Counted from the first letter of the stretch, positions 46,060 through 58,200 are shown. The stretch is 64,000 nucleotides of DNA from Solen grandis (GCA_021229015.1 CM037782.1:38216316-38280315), one strand, 5' to 3'. Notes: generated by a model from the letters alone, not told the origin. Made by a program: numbers and translations.

Positions 46060-47161
46060 TACTGTTCTTTGATTGGGCTGTAGATGATGGGGGACTATAC
46101 ATATTAATATTGCATTTTGTGGCAGGGTGATTCAAACCACAGCTTGAACATATATGCGGAAATCTGCAGTTTGACCAAGTGCAACGCCCACTGTTATAGA
46201 AATTGCAGGTATTCGGCTTACGTGTGACAGTTGATTGGGTTGAGCGTAAGCTAACTGGCCGTGTTAGAACACAACGCCACCAGAGATCATTATTTAATTT
46301 GTCCCATGGCCCTGGTGATATCGCCTGCCTGATCCTAAACTGCTCATCGTACTGTCGCCATGCAAAGCCCCCCTGTCTATAAGCACCTTCCCGGATTGAC
46401 CACATATAATGCAAAAGCTCTTGGGTTTTATGAGCATTTGCTTCCCCCGACAGATAAACGGCCATGTAAATAATGAAAGCGTCTGTCCATTTCTCTATGG
46501 TAGGAATTTTTTCCTTGCATTCTTTTGCCCTAGTTTCCAGACGCCCATCGGGCGTCAATGTCAATGTTGCCCCGGACACCAAAGACGCCATTTCTATGGA
46601 ACCTTTTGGTAGTACTGCCAGGTTAACATACTCCCCATTAATTATTTGAGCCCTTATAGATGCAGGCACGTGCGCAGCGACGTCATCAGCCGCCAATCGT
46701 AATGGCTGAATGGCTCCACCTACTTGCCCAAGTGCCTGTAAACTATCAGAGATGGACCTAGATGCATGTTGTGTCACACTCAGAGATGGCAAGACAAGTT
46801 CGGAATTAACAAGTTGGTGTGAAGCAGTATTAGAGGATGATACAAGCTGAGAATTAGCGAGCTGTGGAGAAATGGGGGTGAGCGGCATAGGTTCAGAATT
46901 AACTGGCTGCTGTAAATCACAAGACGATGTCACAAGTTGTGAGTTTTGATTCTGTGTTTGCGAATCATCGGTACTAGCTTGGGTAGGGGCATTATTTGCA
47001 GGGAGTATACCCGATGTTCGAATAATCTCTTCGAAATCTATAATTTGACTGTTCTGTGCCGGTCCCGGCTTGGGTTTTTTACCTTTCTCCGGTCCTGACA
47101 GCCTGTCGTTGTCCCTCACGGCCTCCCTACGACGTCTCACACCTCGGCCCCTTCCGGACAT
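45962..47161 (-). CDS. Gag-like protein of the DIRS-group element with Cys/His cluster
   Basis: 399 aa, intact. The N-terminus is basic (MSGRGRGVRRRREAV), then comes a Gln/Ser/Thr-rich low-complexity part (about 35-140). A more conserved region includes WTDAFIIYMAVYLSGEA and WRQYDEQFRIRQAISPGPWD. Near the C-terminus are CNFYNSGRCTWSNCRFPH and CSSCGLNHPATKC, a CCCH-like plus CCHC-like pair for nucleic-acid binding. It overlaps the RT frame by 98 bases, so RT is made by frameshift, reinitiation or separate start. Start at 47161 is the first ATG. Confidence 0.85.
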   Translation of the reverse strand: MSGRGRGVRRRREAVRDNDRLSGPEKGKKPKPGPAQNSQIIDFEEIIRTSGILPANNAPTQASTDDSQTQNQNSQLVTSSCDLQQPVNSEPMPLTPISPQLANSQLVSSSNTASHQLVNSELVLPSLSVTQHASRSISDSLQALGQVGGAIQPLRLAADDVAAHVPASIRAQIINGEYVNLAVLPKGSIEMASLVSGATLTLTPDGRLETRAKECKEKIPTIEKWTDAFIIYMAVYLSGEANAHKTQELLHYMWSIREGAYRQGGFAWRQYDEQFRIRQAISPGPWDKLNNDLWWRCVLTRPVSLRSTQSTVTRKPNTCNFYNSGRCTWSNCRFPHICSSCGLNHPATKCNINMYSPPSSTAQSKNSNVFRGYSNSQSGRGGGWRKGFPDRSGQNATQS

Positions 47162-47700
47162 TGTTAATGTTTTCTTGGAAATGAAACGATGTAACGATCT
47201 TGATCGATTTTTACCGAAAGTTAAAAGAAGCGTCTGCTAGGCGGAAAAGGAAGTGGTTCTTAAATTCTCGCGAAAACTGCCCGCACATGCGCAATATTTA
47301 TGTTGCCCCCCAACAAAACATCCAAGTATTCCAAATGCACCAGAAATGTTGTTTACACTACTCTATGCATGACATTAATTACGATACTTGCCATTTCTCC
47401 CTAAATAAACCGAATTATCTGTTATTCAAAAGATAATTCAACTTATAATTGATATAAACAATTTTACACATCATACGTTATCTCGTGGTCACATGATCGT
47501 ACACGTAACTCAACGAGAACTTCACTCAACTTGCTCTTTACTTATATCTGAGTTTCGGATCACTGTTAGGTTATTAGGTCGATCATAATAAGAAGTAGAT
47601 GATGTGATATTCATCTGACCTTTCTGTAACAGTTCATGAAGTTGGAAGCCGGGCAGCAAGGCAGTCATTGTAATCCTCTGTACTGTTCTTTGACAGGGGA
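47162..47700 (-). other. Upstream flank, probable 5' untranslated and terminal region of the DIRS-group element
   Basis: The first 150 bases above 47161 are GC-richer than beyond and hold no gene. The element's 5' terminal repeat (A1) should be here but was not recognised. The 78-aa plus ORF at 47200-47436 has no domain. Confidence 0.35.
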
Positions 47701-48193
47701 TTAAAAAGCAACAAAAAGTCCATTGAAGATCATTGTATTATTATCCAGAATAACATTATCTATTTACGTTATCACTATTATTATATTAGTAAAGTAATAG
47801 AAAGTTTCTACAAACTTAGATATTTTAACACGACGCTTTTGGAAATTTTTAAGAAACTGGGTTCAATTGGACATTATTTGAATTCATGTTAAACTTGTAT
47901 ATTTATATGTAAAATGTTTGACGAGATACGTTATTTGAAGTATATTGTTTTTACGAAAATAATACTACAATATTCTAATTTTCAATTATGCGAAATGTTA
48001 TCATACACTTAATACCAAAAATTGATAAAACTAGAGTAACTTTATTTTTTTGTACATTCATATAATTAAATGTATTTAATAAAAATAGTTGCATATTCGC
48101 AATAGACAACACTTTACTCAAACTTACAATAATTAATATAAATGCATTTTTTCTTACTACATAACATAAAAACGAACAACATTGAGCGCGCGC

Positions 48194-48230
<37 letters not shown>

Positions 48231-48990
48231 CTGACGCTGACGTTGTTATGATTTTTTCTCGAAATGAAACCATTTCGTATCTAAATCGGTAAATGTTTAC
48301 AAAAAATAGTTTATTGCCATAGTTCGACAAACAAATTATTCTTTTTCATAAAAAGTAAGAAATATAACTTTTTTCCTATTCGTATAAAAGCATGCATACT
48401 TTGTAATTGTCCGATCAATAAGTGTCGGCTTATGAAAAGAAACTTTACCCATTATTCTTCCGAATGCAGTATATATTTTTCAGACAGAAAAGCAGAATTG
48501 TTGAGAAATGCAGTGTATATATACTCGTTGTCGACAACATTACTGTACTCTGTAAATAAAAAATGAACTTTTAACAATTTTGAAAGTTTATTTCAATTTT
48601 TACAAAAATACCTGTTTTTTATATTAAGCATATCTTCGTCAATGTCCATTACATTATCCATAGACCGTCCGTATGTCTTTGTTAACGAATCCCGAGTGCA
48701 TATTTAGATGACGAAGCAAATAAACATTTTTTTTGATTCTGCGACGGTTTTTCAATTCAGATTATTTCCGATCCAGACCGTGTTCGGGAATACTTGCTAT
48801 AGCAAATTGTAAAGGAAAGTAAGAGAGTATTTTAACATCCATATAAAATATTAAATGGCTAAGTTACAAACATTTTTAATTCGTTTAACTGTAATATTAC
48901 TGCAGATGCTTGCACATTATGCACCGTTTGCGTTAGTCTGCAATATGTCAATGCTATTTTATCTTTACCTTTTGCATGAAAATTGTATCA
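47701..48990. other. Unassigned AT-rich sequence
   Basis: No gene. A GA microsatellite lies at 48199-48230, just after gcgcgcgcgg. Confidence 0.5.
48199..48230. repeat. (GA)n microsatellite
   Basis: About 14 GA dinucleotides after a short GC run. Confidence 0.95.
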
Positions 48991-48997
48991 TAATGAA

Positions 48998-49672
48998 ATA
49001 TACAAGAGGGCCAAGATGGCCCTAGATCGCTCACCTGAGAAAAGTATCATTCATTGCCTGTACAAAACAGATTGCTTAAGAATAAAGATGATGAGGTGAA
49101 ACAATGTTCAGGATTTTCACACAACAAACACCCAAAGTTGAGGAGATGGACCAAAAATTTGCCCTCAGAGTATAAACAAGATTTTTCTAAGATTTGACCT
49201 ACTGACCTACTTTTTTCCACCCCACCCATTTTCAAACTGGTTCGAGATATCATCATGACAAACAATCTGACCAAGTTTGAGGAAGATTGGATCAAAATTG
49301 TGGCCTCTAGTGTGTAAACAAGATTTTTCTAAGATTTGACCTACTGACCTACTTTTGGATCCAACCTGACCCATTTTCGAAAGGGTTCAAGATATCATCA
49401 AGACAAACATTCTGACCAAGTTTGAGGAAGATTGGATCAATATTGTGGCCTCTAGTGTGTAAACAAGATAGTTCTAAGATTTGACCTACTGACCTACTTT
49501 TGGATCCAACCTGACCCATTTTCGAAAGGGTTTAAGATATTATCAAGACAAACATTCTACCAAAAAATGGCCTCTAGTGTGTAAACATCAAAATTGTTGA
49601 CGGACGACGCACGACGGACGACGGACAATCAAGTATCCCAAAAGCTCACCCTGAGCTATGCTCAGGTGAGCT
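48998..49672 (+). mobile_element. GCTCACC-ended interspersed repeat, copy 3
   Basis: The left end caagagggccaagatggccc then tagatcgctcacctgag matches copy 2. The right end aaaagctcaccctgagctat then gctcaggtgagct forms a hairpin. The core has three tandem units with period about 142-145, anchored at TGACCTacTGACCT (49195-49208, 49337-49350, 49482-49495). The core is homologous to copy 2 but with gacctactgaccta instead of gacctggtgaccta. A short g/a/c-rich ggacgacgcacgacggacga string precedes the right end. Confidence 0.78.
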
Positions 49673-49679
49673 AATAACG

Positions 49680-51220
49680 TGCCTTTAAGTGTTTTATATA
49701 TTGCCCAAAGAGAGTGAGTTACTATCAGCTAGATAGCTGATATTTTTTGTGAGGTTCATTTCCTTAACTACTCTGTAGCCACTGTGTGATATATTGATCA
49801 TTTCTTTCGATTTGCATCTATATCACTAGGTGATCAAGTCGTGGATTGGTTAGTAACCATGGACACCATTGGTGTGATCTACAGATTTCTGTAAGCGCAA
49901 GTTAAGATTAGAATAAAAGGGAACTAGAAATGATGTATTTTGAAGGGTTTAACTTCCCTTTGAGCTTTCTTTTTTTTATAAATGAGACAGAAACTATGTC
50001 GCCTCATTGTCGTATGTATCCCACTTGGACACGGGCAACTATTCGTCTGTTTGTCTAATATTGAGCCTACTAATTTCTTCGTTGCAAAATAAAAAATAAA
50101 ACACACAGAACAGGCACCCATGTCATTGCATTGCTCAAAACTCATTACTTATTGTAAAGAAAAAAGTCACAACATAAAACTAAATCATATCTGTGAATAC
50201 TTTTTTTAATATGAAGCTTATTGAAACCGACCCCTTGCCCGGCGTTCTCGAATAATCAGAAGACTCGATCTACTTAATCTAATAACTATTAGAGGTATGA
50301 ATATCATACTTGATAATTTGTTCGAGAACAGCATCCAGTTTCAACACCCTGTTGAAGCTATTGGCCATTTTTTTTAGCATGAAAAACCTGCTTTAGTATC
50401 GTGTCCTTTGATTATTTTTAAATTACTTGCGACCTTGAACTAACGTTGTATGCTATGCGCTTAGGCGGGAAAGATGACATAGTACAATCATCAAAGATTA
50501 AATTGATATGTCGTGTTATCATCATGAAATAATCAAAATACAAACCAAATATGATTAGAGCAATGTTGACATCTGGAAAGTACACTGTGTTGAAACACCA
50601 ACACTTAACGAATGAATGCGAATTTTATGATGGTATATTCTATTTGATTTTTTTTTGTAACTAGCCATTAAACATTCGAACAGTTAACCTTATAATGAAG
50701 TATATGCTAATTCTAATGTATTGCAATGTATCTTTATCAGACACATACTTTTACTATTTCTTTTTACATAAGTTAACACATTTTTTAATTTTAAAATAGA
50801 AAAAAAGAACCATTAAAAGCGATGTCCTCATTTTAACATAATTGTTATTTGATTGATGTACTAGATATGAAAAAGAAATACTGTGGTAGAAATGGTAAAC
50901 TCAAAAGCAACATTAACAGCAGACATTAATGCTAGGATATTGAATCTAAATTTAACTGAAGATTTATCAATAGCTCAATTTTCTCATTTAACGGTAAAAG
51001 CATATATGCTCTCCAATGCAAATTGTGGATTGATAAATGCATGGCAAAACTCATTAATTTGCGAGAATGCTTGTTTCATTGATTAACTGTCAATTAACGT
51101 AAACACAACTTATAATTGCCGTTTGTAGTTTACGACAGGGACACTGACCCAATTTACTTGGCACATGCAACAGTCAGATCATCTCAATATCATACATAGT
51201 GCCTCGCAAAAGTGGACTGA
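49680..51220. other. Unassigned AT-rich sequence
   Basis: No gene is supported. The 67-aa ORF at 50883-51086 has no recognisable domain. Confidence 0.5.
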
Positions 51221-51223
51221 CTC

Positions 51224-51248
51224 AAAAAAAAAAAAAAAAAAAAAAAAA
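51224..51248. repeat. Poly-A run
   Basis: About 25 consecutive A, just before the SINE-1 head at 51272. Confidence 0.95.
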
Positions 51249-51271
51249 GTAAAAGCATACAGCCGATATAA

Positions 51272-51450
51272 ACTTCCTCGGTGGCTGAAGGATTAGAGTG
51301 TCCGCCTTGGGAGCGGAAGGTCGTGGTTCGATCCTTGACTGCAGCATACCAAAAATCGTTAAAATTACAAATGAAAAGTAATTCTTGGCGCTCATCATAT
51401 AAACAGGGACTGGCTGGCCTGGTATCAAGATGATGTGACTGGTATTGTCC
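51272..51450 (+). mobile_element. SINE-1 family, 3'-truncated copy
   Basis: The head cctcggtggctgaaggatta, gagtgtccgccttggg and B-box ggttcgatcc are followed by cttggcgctcatcatataaa and gactggctggcctggtatca. Homology stops near 51450 before the tail. Confidence 0.85.
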
Positions 51451-51605
51451 AATTTTATTAATCTGTCACAAGCGCATACATTCCACGGTCACTGCACAGA
51501 ATATATTTATGTTCGCTCGATTCTCGATGCATTCCTGTATGGTTTACGGGAATAAATAGGCGAACGACAGAGTATATAGATATAAAAATAGAAGCAATAC
51601 ACCAC

Positions 51606-51690
51606 TGTCGGCTGTCGCACAGTGGTTAACGTCATGCGTTTCCATGCTAGAGGATACAGGTTCGATTCTGTTTGTGTGTGCAAATTCTTT
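51606..51690 (+). mobile_element. tRNA-like sequence, probable SINE head
   Basis: gtcgcacagtggttaacgtc with a B-box-like ggttcgattct 45 bases on. Stems do not pair well enough to call a tRNA gene. The downstream body is not recognised. Confidence 0.35.
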
Positions 51691-53220
51691 TTTCCTCTTT
51701 ATTTACATTCACAGTATTATATTTTGTATTTATAAGACTTTAAATCTTATCTAATTTCAGATTTTTTTTTTTATTTTTATCTTTATTGAAACGTTATATT
51801 AATTTGATTTAAAACAGCCCCGTAACTATTACTCAGTTTCATTCGTTGTGTTTGTGCTGATTTAATCGCCGGAGTCGGAGCAACTGTCTGAACAATATGA
51901 AAAACAGAGCGTTCCTGATTTTAAGATTCTTTAAAAAAGTAATCGCACACATTCAAAACTGTCTGTCCAGCTTTTAATGTAAAACGTCCTAGATACAACT
52001 TCCTCAGCCGTTATCCTCTTTAAGAGGACTACACATAACATTTTTATGTTTATGTTATCCATATCAAAATTAAATTGACTTCCATAGATTGGTAGGAAAA
52101 CACACATGCCTTTATATAAATAAATATATTCTTTTTTTTTTTAGCCAGGCACACTTTTGTATACATTGGATTTATTTGTAATTATTTGCATTGCAGAAAT
52201 GTGTTTAAGTCAATTCTGAGTTGCATACTTTAAAATTAATATTTAAATAAATTGTCATTTTTCTTTAAAATACACAAGACACCAATTAGTAAATTTTAAA
52301 ATTTTTTTTTTTAAAATTTTGTCTTATTTGTTTAGAAGCTTGATATTTCATACAAATATTTGTAATATGTGCTAAATTTTCTTTTCAATCCCCAGACATT
52401 TTGAGATTTACTTGTTGTATTCTTAGAGTTAAAATCTAAGAAAGTGCTTCAATTTTTTAACGTCTTTATTCCTTATATGTAGGTTTGAAAAAAAAAAAAA
52501 AAACGGGAACACGGGTGGAAATCCTCGACCGTAAGGTTTAAAGTATGGCCATTATAATCAGAAAATGATTGCTAGCCATTACAATAAAAGAAAAATAAGA
52601 CTTACTGAACTGAAAATATTGATGGAAGTTATTACCTATAAGGCTCTGTCAAATAAATATTTGCACGGATAATAATAATAATAATAATCTTTATTTTTAG
52701 AAGGTAACTCAGTAAGTTTACAAACATTGTAAGTAAAGATTTTTTTACACGAGGCCTTCAGAAATTAAATATTAATGTTTTATACAATGCTGATAAAAAT
52801 GATTTGTCCAAAAGTTATGATGAGGGTGATTTGTCCGGATACATATCATTTGAAATATTTCAAATCTATGAGGAAACCAATTATGAACATCAAGAATCAA
52901 AGCGTAATATTTGATAGAAATTGTACATATCACATTTGAATGTTCACATATCGTATATACAAAATACATTAATATTACTACATTACCGTGCCTATGAAAT
53001 GGGCATGTATTTAATGCAGGAGTATAAGTCTAAAAATGGATGAAGATAATATATTTTGGCAAAATTATTTATATAAGCTATATTCCTGACAAAATGTAGA
53101 TATTGGAGTAAATCAATTAGAATTATGGTTTTGTATTATACGTTTTGCCTTTTATCTTCTCGTGGTTTTTGTTTTGGTTAAACCCTCAGTAGCTTATACA
53201 GTTGACAAATATTTCCCCAA
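51691..53220. other. Unassigned AT-rich sequence
   Basis: No gene. There is an (ATA)n run at 52671-52689 followed by atctttatttttag, which resembles a LINE or SINE tail read in antisense. Homopolymer runs are common. Confidence 0.5.
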
Positions 53221-53221
53221 T

Positions 53222-53493
53222 AGACCATTTCACCAGAGGATCGGCAATACCCGGTATAATTCGCTGATTTAAATTGACCAATCAGTGTCTGGTATAACCT
53301 TCACCAGAGGATCGGCAATACCCGGTATAATTCGGTGATTTAGATTGACCAATCAGTGACTGATATAGACCTTCACCAGAGGATCGGCAATACCCGGTAT
53401 AATTCGCTGATTTAAATTGACCAATCAGTGTCTGGTATAGACCATTTTCCAGAGGATCGGTAATATCCGGCATAATTCGCTGATTGGGGAAAC
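53222..53493. repeat. Tandem repeat, about 72-bp unit, 3.7 copies
   Basis: agaggatcggcaatacccgg occurs at 53235, 53306, 53378 and (variant) 53451, with spacings of 71, 72 and 73. Each unit includes gatttaaattgaccaatcag. The 78-aa minus ORF at 53282-53518 is the repeat translated. Confidence 0.92.
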
Positions 53494-55193
53494 TCTCAAA
53501 TATATGTATATTTCCCATTGAACAATGAGTGAAACTTTACACCAGCATGTTGATACGGTGTTCGGGGAGTGCTCGTTGATTTACATACATTTACGCTTCA
53601 TTTTGATGTGAAATGGTCATTGGTTTACAAGTGATAAACACATTTAGGATCTCTATAATTCTCATTAGAATACTGTGTGATATTTGTTTTCTTACAATTT
53701 TAAGACATGTGATATTAAGCACAGATGAACTGAACTATATTTATCCCGAGGTTCTCTTTGGAATTATCAATTAAGGTCAATTAAGCATTCGTGAAGAATA
53801 ATGATGGTATCATCAAGAACAAAAAAGACAAGCATACAATAGCAACGAACAAACAAACGATGAAAACTAGGAAAGCTATGAAATTAGGTGAAACATTTAA
53901 GCTTGTTTATTCTATTTTTATTGCTAATCCGCCGTTTGATCAGTAAATTTAATATTAAGATTATTAGTAATTTTTCCTCAAGAAACTTAATTTGATTATA
54001 TTTCAATAATTTACATCAATGTTGCTGCTAATTGTATAGTGAGAGGCAATAAAACACATTTTAAATGTGATTCGATTCTAAGCCTTCTTCCCTTAAAGCT
54101 AGGAATCAACAGATCGAACCTTTTTATATATATGCGTTTTAAGTTTGGTCACAACCTATTATAAAAGATGAAGCCCATAGGCTGGATAACGAAGCATTTA
54201 TTAATTTTATCAGTAAGTTAGGGAGAACGAACCTCTCTGGACAAGCATCAGAAACCAAGCTCTAACGGGCAATAACTTGGTATAAACATCACCAATCCGG
54301 AACAAATGCTAATTAATGCGCGCATCTTCTCTAAAAAGTTAGCCAATCAAGGTTTGGTGCTTTCTTTTTTAACTCTGACTCATGATTGCTAAAGGAAAGT
54401 CGGAAAAGAAGAGAGAACGGACATGTGATCTAGCGACTGTACGTTCCCCCGAAAGTCATTCGCGGACTTCGAAAATAATAATTCAGTTGAATTTAACCCT
54501 TTACCTTATAAATATCCATGTACACATTTTGACTTAATGATATTAATTAACTTAACTTGAAATGGAATCATGAATTCTTATTTGCCACACAGATTGTGAA
54601 ACAAACTGAGCTGCAGTATTGCATGAACATGCAGAGGAGACCCTGATCTGACAGGTCCTATAGCTAGGTCTGCTCTGTTTGCCAGTGCGTCAGATTAAGT
54701 GTATATGCGTAAAGGGTGTACATTATATATTATTTGATTGGTAAAATAAATACAATTCTTAATGGCTTGAAACACAAATTGATTCAAAGGATTAAGAAAA
54801 TGCATTGAAGTCAAAGGATTATATGTCTTATTATCTGTAATGTTCTTTGTCAATACATATTTCAGTATTATCAAAATTCTTCAACTGTTTCTATTATAAT
54901 AAAATAATTCGTTTATCAATTTATAGATGTCTAGGATGCATTGTTTCGACATTTGGAGAGTAGGGAATGGCTCGAAAATAAACGTACATTGTAAATACAC
55001 ACTATCACATACTTTGAGGAGACTATTTTCACTCTGTTATAGACCATTTCACTCTGGAATAAGACATGAAGCTACCGCAACGTTACGAGTAACCAACGGG
55101 CACTTCCCGAACGCCTAATCTACAGGCTGGTGTATAATATATAACACACTCTCCAACGTAAAAAAAAAGTATTTAAAATGTTACCCAAGTTAA
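53494..55193. other. Unassigned AT-rich sequence
   Basis: No gene or recognised repeat. The 63-aa ORF at 54927-55118 has no domain. Confidence 0.5.
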
Positions 55194-55253
55194 TCATTGG
55201 TCAATTTAAATCAGCGAATTATACCGGATATAGCCGATCCTTTGGTGAAATAG
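55194..55253 (-). repeat. Inverted single relative of the 72-bp repeat
   Basis: ttggtcaatttaaatcagcg, aattataccggatatagccg, atcctttggtgaaat is the reverse complement of the 72-bp unit with a few differences. Confidence 0.85.
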
Positions 55254-55467
55254 CCTAAACGGGGTAGTTTCAGGACTGGTTATGCCCATTGTTAGTGACA
55301 TGAATGTATGATACCATGCTACTTGTTTTCATTGGCTTGCACTGTTAGACCAAATTCATTTCATATCAAATGTGTTTCAGATTACTTACGAAAGGTTATA
55401 ACATGTGATATATGTCACACCAAAAATTGGCATCCAACAGAGTGATAAACACATGTACGTGCATTAA

Positions 55468-55735
55468 CCTCCCCGTTGGCCGGCTGGTTAGAGCGCCCTC
55501 CTCAGGAGCGGGAGGTCGTGGGTTCGATAAAAATATTACTTGTATAGCTGCTTTGCTTTGCGCTCAGCATAGAAGGGTAGGTCCAGGACTGACTGACCTG
55601 TTGTAATCATAATGTGACTGGATTTGGTCTCATGTCAAATGGCAAGGCATGATGGCATCACTATATCCGTCTCAAGTAGACATATTCTCAATATGACTGA
55701 AATGATTCAGTGGGACGTTTATCCCAACAAACAAG
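55468..55735 (+). mobile_element. SINE-1 family copy
   Basis: The head is cccgttggccggctggttag with B-box gggttcga. The body includes ttgcgctcagcatagaaggg, gactgactgacctgttgtaa, cactatatccgtctcaagta and agtgggacgtttatccc, and the tail is caacaaacaa. A small deletion follows the B-box. Confidence 0.88.
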
Positions 55736-56134
55736 CATATATTCCTGATTATACCGTTACATATTTCTAACAGGTATTATAAATATGATTTCTTATGTCC
55801 CCAACTGACTGAACAACTGCAGAACGTTAACTAAGGCAGCCATGATTATTTGGGGATAAACATAAAGAGTTGATGTAAAACCAAGCAAGCTGACCCATAC
55901 TTTTCAATGCATATATTTGTATCTCATACCCTATATGACAAGGCTACCAAATTTGGTGAAAATTTCTCCTTTAAAATTAACTCTACTTTTATATGTCTTA
56001 AAATGCATGATTCATAAATATATTAGAAATCTTAAAACATATATCACGCTTTTTGATCTTCAATGCATATATTTGATATATTTTAACGTATCTGTAGCTG
56101 TCAGTCTTTTTCATATTATTTGTTAGTTAAACCT
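55736..56134. other. Unassigned AT-rich sequence
   Basis: No gene seen. The 69-aa ORF at 55917-56126 is hydrophobic but has no recognisable domain. Confidence 0.45.
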
Positions 56135-56283
56135 GTCTTCAGCGGTCATCAAGGGAACAAGAGAAAGTGACCGCTTAACAGAGGCGACGCTTAATGAATT
56201 TTAAATTTATAACAAAATGCTACAGTTTGGTAATATTAAGATTGACCGCTAAAAGCAGGTTGACCGCTTAGTACTCTAATTTG
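56135..56283. repeat. Dispersed repeat R2, copy 2
   Basis: It matches 40519-40680. The string tgaccgct recurs several times within it. Confidence 0.7.
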
Positions 56284-57006
56284 ACATTTATAATGTACAT
56301 TAAACTGTTCAGAAACAGCTGTACCATGGATAAAATTGTCAAGAAAGAAACACATTGGTACGATATTCAAGTTCAAATATTGAATATTTCCACGGATAAT
56401 ACGTGATATTAAGATGTATAACTAATACCACAGGGGAATAAATATGCTGGTTCGAGGTATATGTGACACGTGTATAAATATGAATCCTGAGAACATGCAA
56501 TTTACAGTTCTTGGAACACTGGATTGCTGGAATAACATATTTTGCTTCAAACTACACACTTTTATCCGATATTCCGATGTAATTTTTATTTTTGCTTTGC
56601 ATATGTAAATAGAGAGAGAGAGAGAGAGAGAGAGAAGGGAGAAAACATTGACTCAACATAGCTAATTCTCACTTTTTCCATCAATGTATATCATTATGAA
56701 TCCAAATCTATTTATTTTGTGAACATTATTGTATCGTTATGCTTTGACAATGAAAGTGGGGGTCAGATGATCCAAGAAGCCAAAGCTTTATATTCGTATA
56801 TGTATATACACACAACAACGCGTATTATTTTCTCTCCGTGTTTTTTTTTTCTATCGCTTTGGTTTTCTGTTTTGAGAACATATATTGACTTAGCTTTAAA
56901 AAAAAATTGACAACCTTTAGACATGAATATGAATCCCATTAAAGGAAATGTCATCTTTTTCATTTTTTTTTTTTTTATATAAAATGTTTCAGTAAAAAAT
57001 AAAAAT
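56284..57006. other. Unassigned sequence with (GA)n at 56610-56636
   Basis: No gene. The GA microsatellite has about 13 units. Confidence 0.5.
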
Positions 57007-57260
57007 GCCTGGATAGCGTTGTGGTAAAGAGCTTTGCCTCACACCAATGCGTCCTGTTTTCGGTTCCTGCTCACGTACATGCAAGTATACAAAGTGTAGT
57101 CGCCTGTTCAGACACGTGTTATTCCTCTGGATTCTCCTATTTCCCTGTTTCTTCCCACAATGATGGTCACTAACGTCACTTCCAGGGCAATTCAAGGAGA
57201 TTAATATCAGTTGTGATAATTTGTTTTGTAATCGATGTAAAATAAATAAAGTTAAGATAA
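57007..57260 (+). mobile_element. SINE-3, tRNA-derived SINE of a third type
   Basis: The head gcctggatagcgttgtggta, aagagctttgcctcacacc, and a B-box-like ttcggttcctgctc are followed by a body without SINE-1 or SINE-2 similarity (tcgcctgttcagacacgtgt, ccctgtttcttcccacaat). It ends in aaataaataaag. Only one copy in the window, so family identity is inferred from the head and tail. Confidence 0.5.
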
Positions 57261-57898
57261 AATAAATAACTTTTCCTCTCTTTTTTAAGACAAAACATGT
57301 TTCCTCTATCAGTGTTTCTCAATTTTAGACCAATTTAATTTATTTCGATTAACAACAAAGTTTAACCAACTGAATGATCATCATCGGATATTATGGTACT
57401 AAACAATCTAGCTGTGAACATATCGTGCGCCTGCTATCTGTGTACAATTTTCTGAAGTAAGCTTTTTTCTGAATTAAATGCGATGTGTTATTCACAGTTA
57501 CTGCACCGTTATTGAACATAATGGAAACTCTCTTGCACGAAACTGTTTAAAATCTGCATCAGTAGAACGTCTGGCAGTGATGGATTGCTATGTGCGCCAA
57601 TAACGCGGTAATATTTTCTTCCGCATTATTTCAAATGCAGGTTTTGCCATCTGCAAATGCTAGATTAGTCTAGATTTGTTTATATTCTTTTTTCTTCAAA
57701 GAAATTTATTTTTCTTATGATTTATTCAAATGTATTAGTATTTTCTATCAATGAGGTTTAATCCAGCAAGTGGACATTCGGACACTTAACAATTATGACT
57801 ATTGGACGATGGTTTGATGAACTAATTATTTATCTGTCTGTATTATCGTCTGCTGTCTGTGGCCACACCCTTATATAAAATAAATAAAATAAAACTCT
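57261..57898. other. Unassigned AT-rich sequence
   Basis: No gene or repeat seen. Confidence 0.5.
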
Positions 57899-58017
57899 TT
57901 ATTGATTTGGTTTAATGTTCCACCAACATTATATCAGGCGTTTTGGGGGACTTTTTGTCTACATGAGACATGTTCTGTGCTATCTCACTATGATACCACG
58001 CCATAGACACGTGGCAT
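57899..58017 (-). mobile_element. SINE-1 copy, antisense, left part (host of the 58018 element)
   Basis: ttggtttaatgttccaccaa, cactatgataccacgccata, gacacgtggcat is antisense SINE-1. It continues on the far side at 60860-60925 (ggcatgataccaccccaatc, then atccttacac and aatagtcctg), so the SINE was split by the insertion. Confidence 0.8.
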
Positions 58018-58200
58018 TGTAGCAACGGTAAATGTCGTACCACCGCTAAATGCCGAGCTTGAAAGGCTGACGCTAAATGTCGCAACCAACGCTAAATGTC
58101 CTCCCGACATTGCATGTGGTATCTGTAACGCCAAATGTGCAAAAAATTGTACTGCCGCTATATGTCGCAATATCAACGCTAAATGTCGCACCCCTTTATG
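58018..58200 (+). repeat. Left subterminal array of cgctaaatgtcgca-type repeats
   Basis: Seven degenerate copies occur, for example cgctaaatgtcgca, cgctatatgtcgca, cgccaaatgtgcaa. The minus ORF at 57988-58191 (67 aa) is the array translated. Such arrays are often transposase-binding sites; that role is inferred. Confidence 0.85.

Larger units (their letters stand above)
42746..47161 (-). mobile_element. DIRS-group (Ngaro-like) tyrosine-recombinase retrotransposon with hydrolase ORF
   Basis: On the minus strand the order is Gag-like (47161-45962), RT (46059-45103), RNase H (45032-44340), tyrosine recombinase (44376-43471), SGNH/GDSL-type hydrolase (43296-42746). Order Gag-RT-RH-recombinase without a methyltransferase fits Ngaro within the DIRS group, and an SGNH hydrolase ORF has been reported in some Ngaro elements as I recall. 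Gag/RT overlap by 98 bases and RH/recombinase by 37. Only three lesions are visible: one extra base in a homopolymer, one TAG, one frameshift. It is the youngest-looking element in the window. Confidence 0.88.

Noticed and set aside
53222..53493. CRISPR-like array
   Set aside because: Units are contiguous 72-bp tandem repeats with no variable spacers, in a eukaryotic genome.
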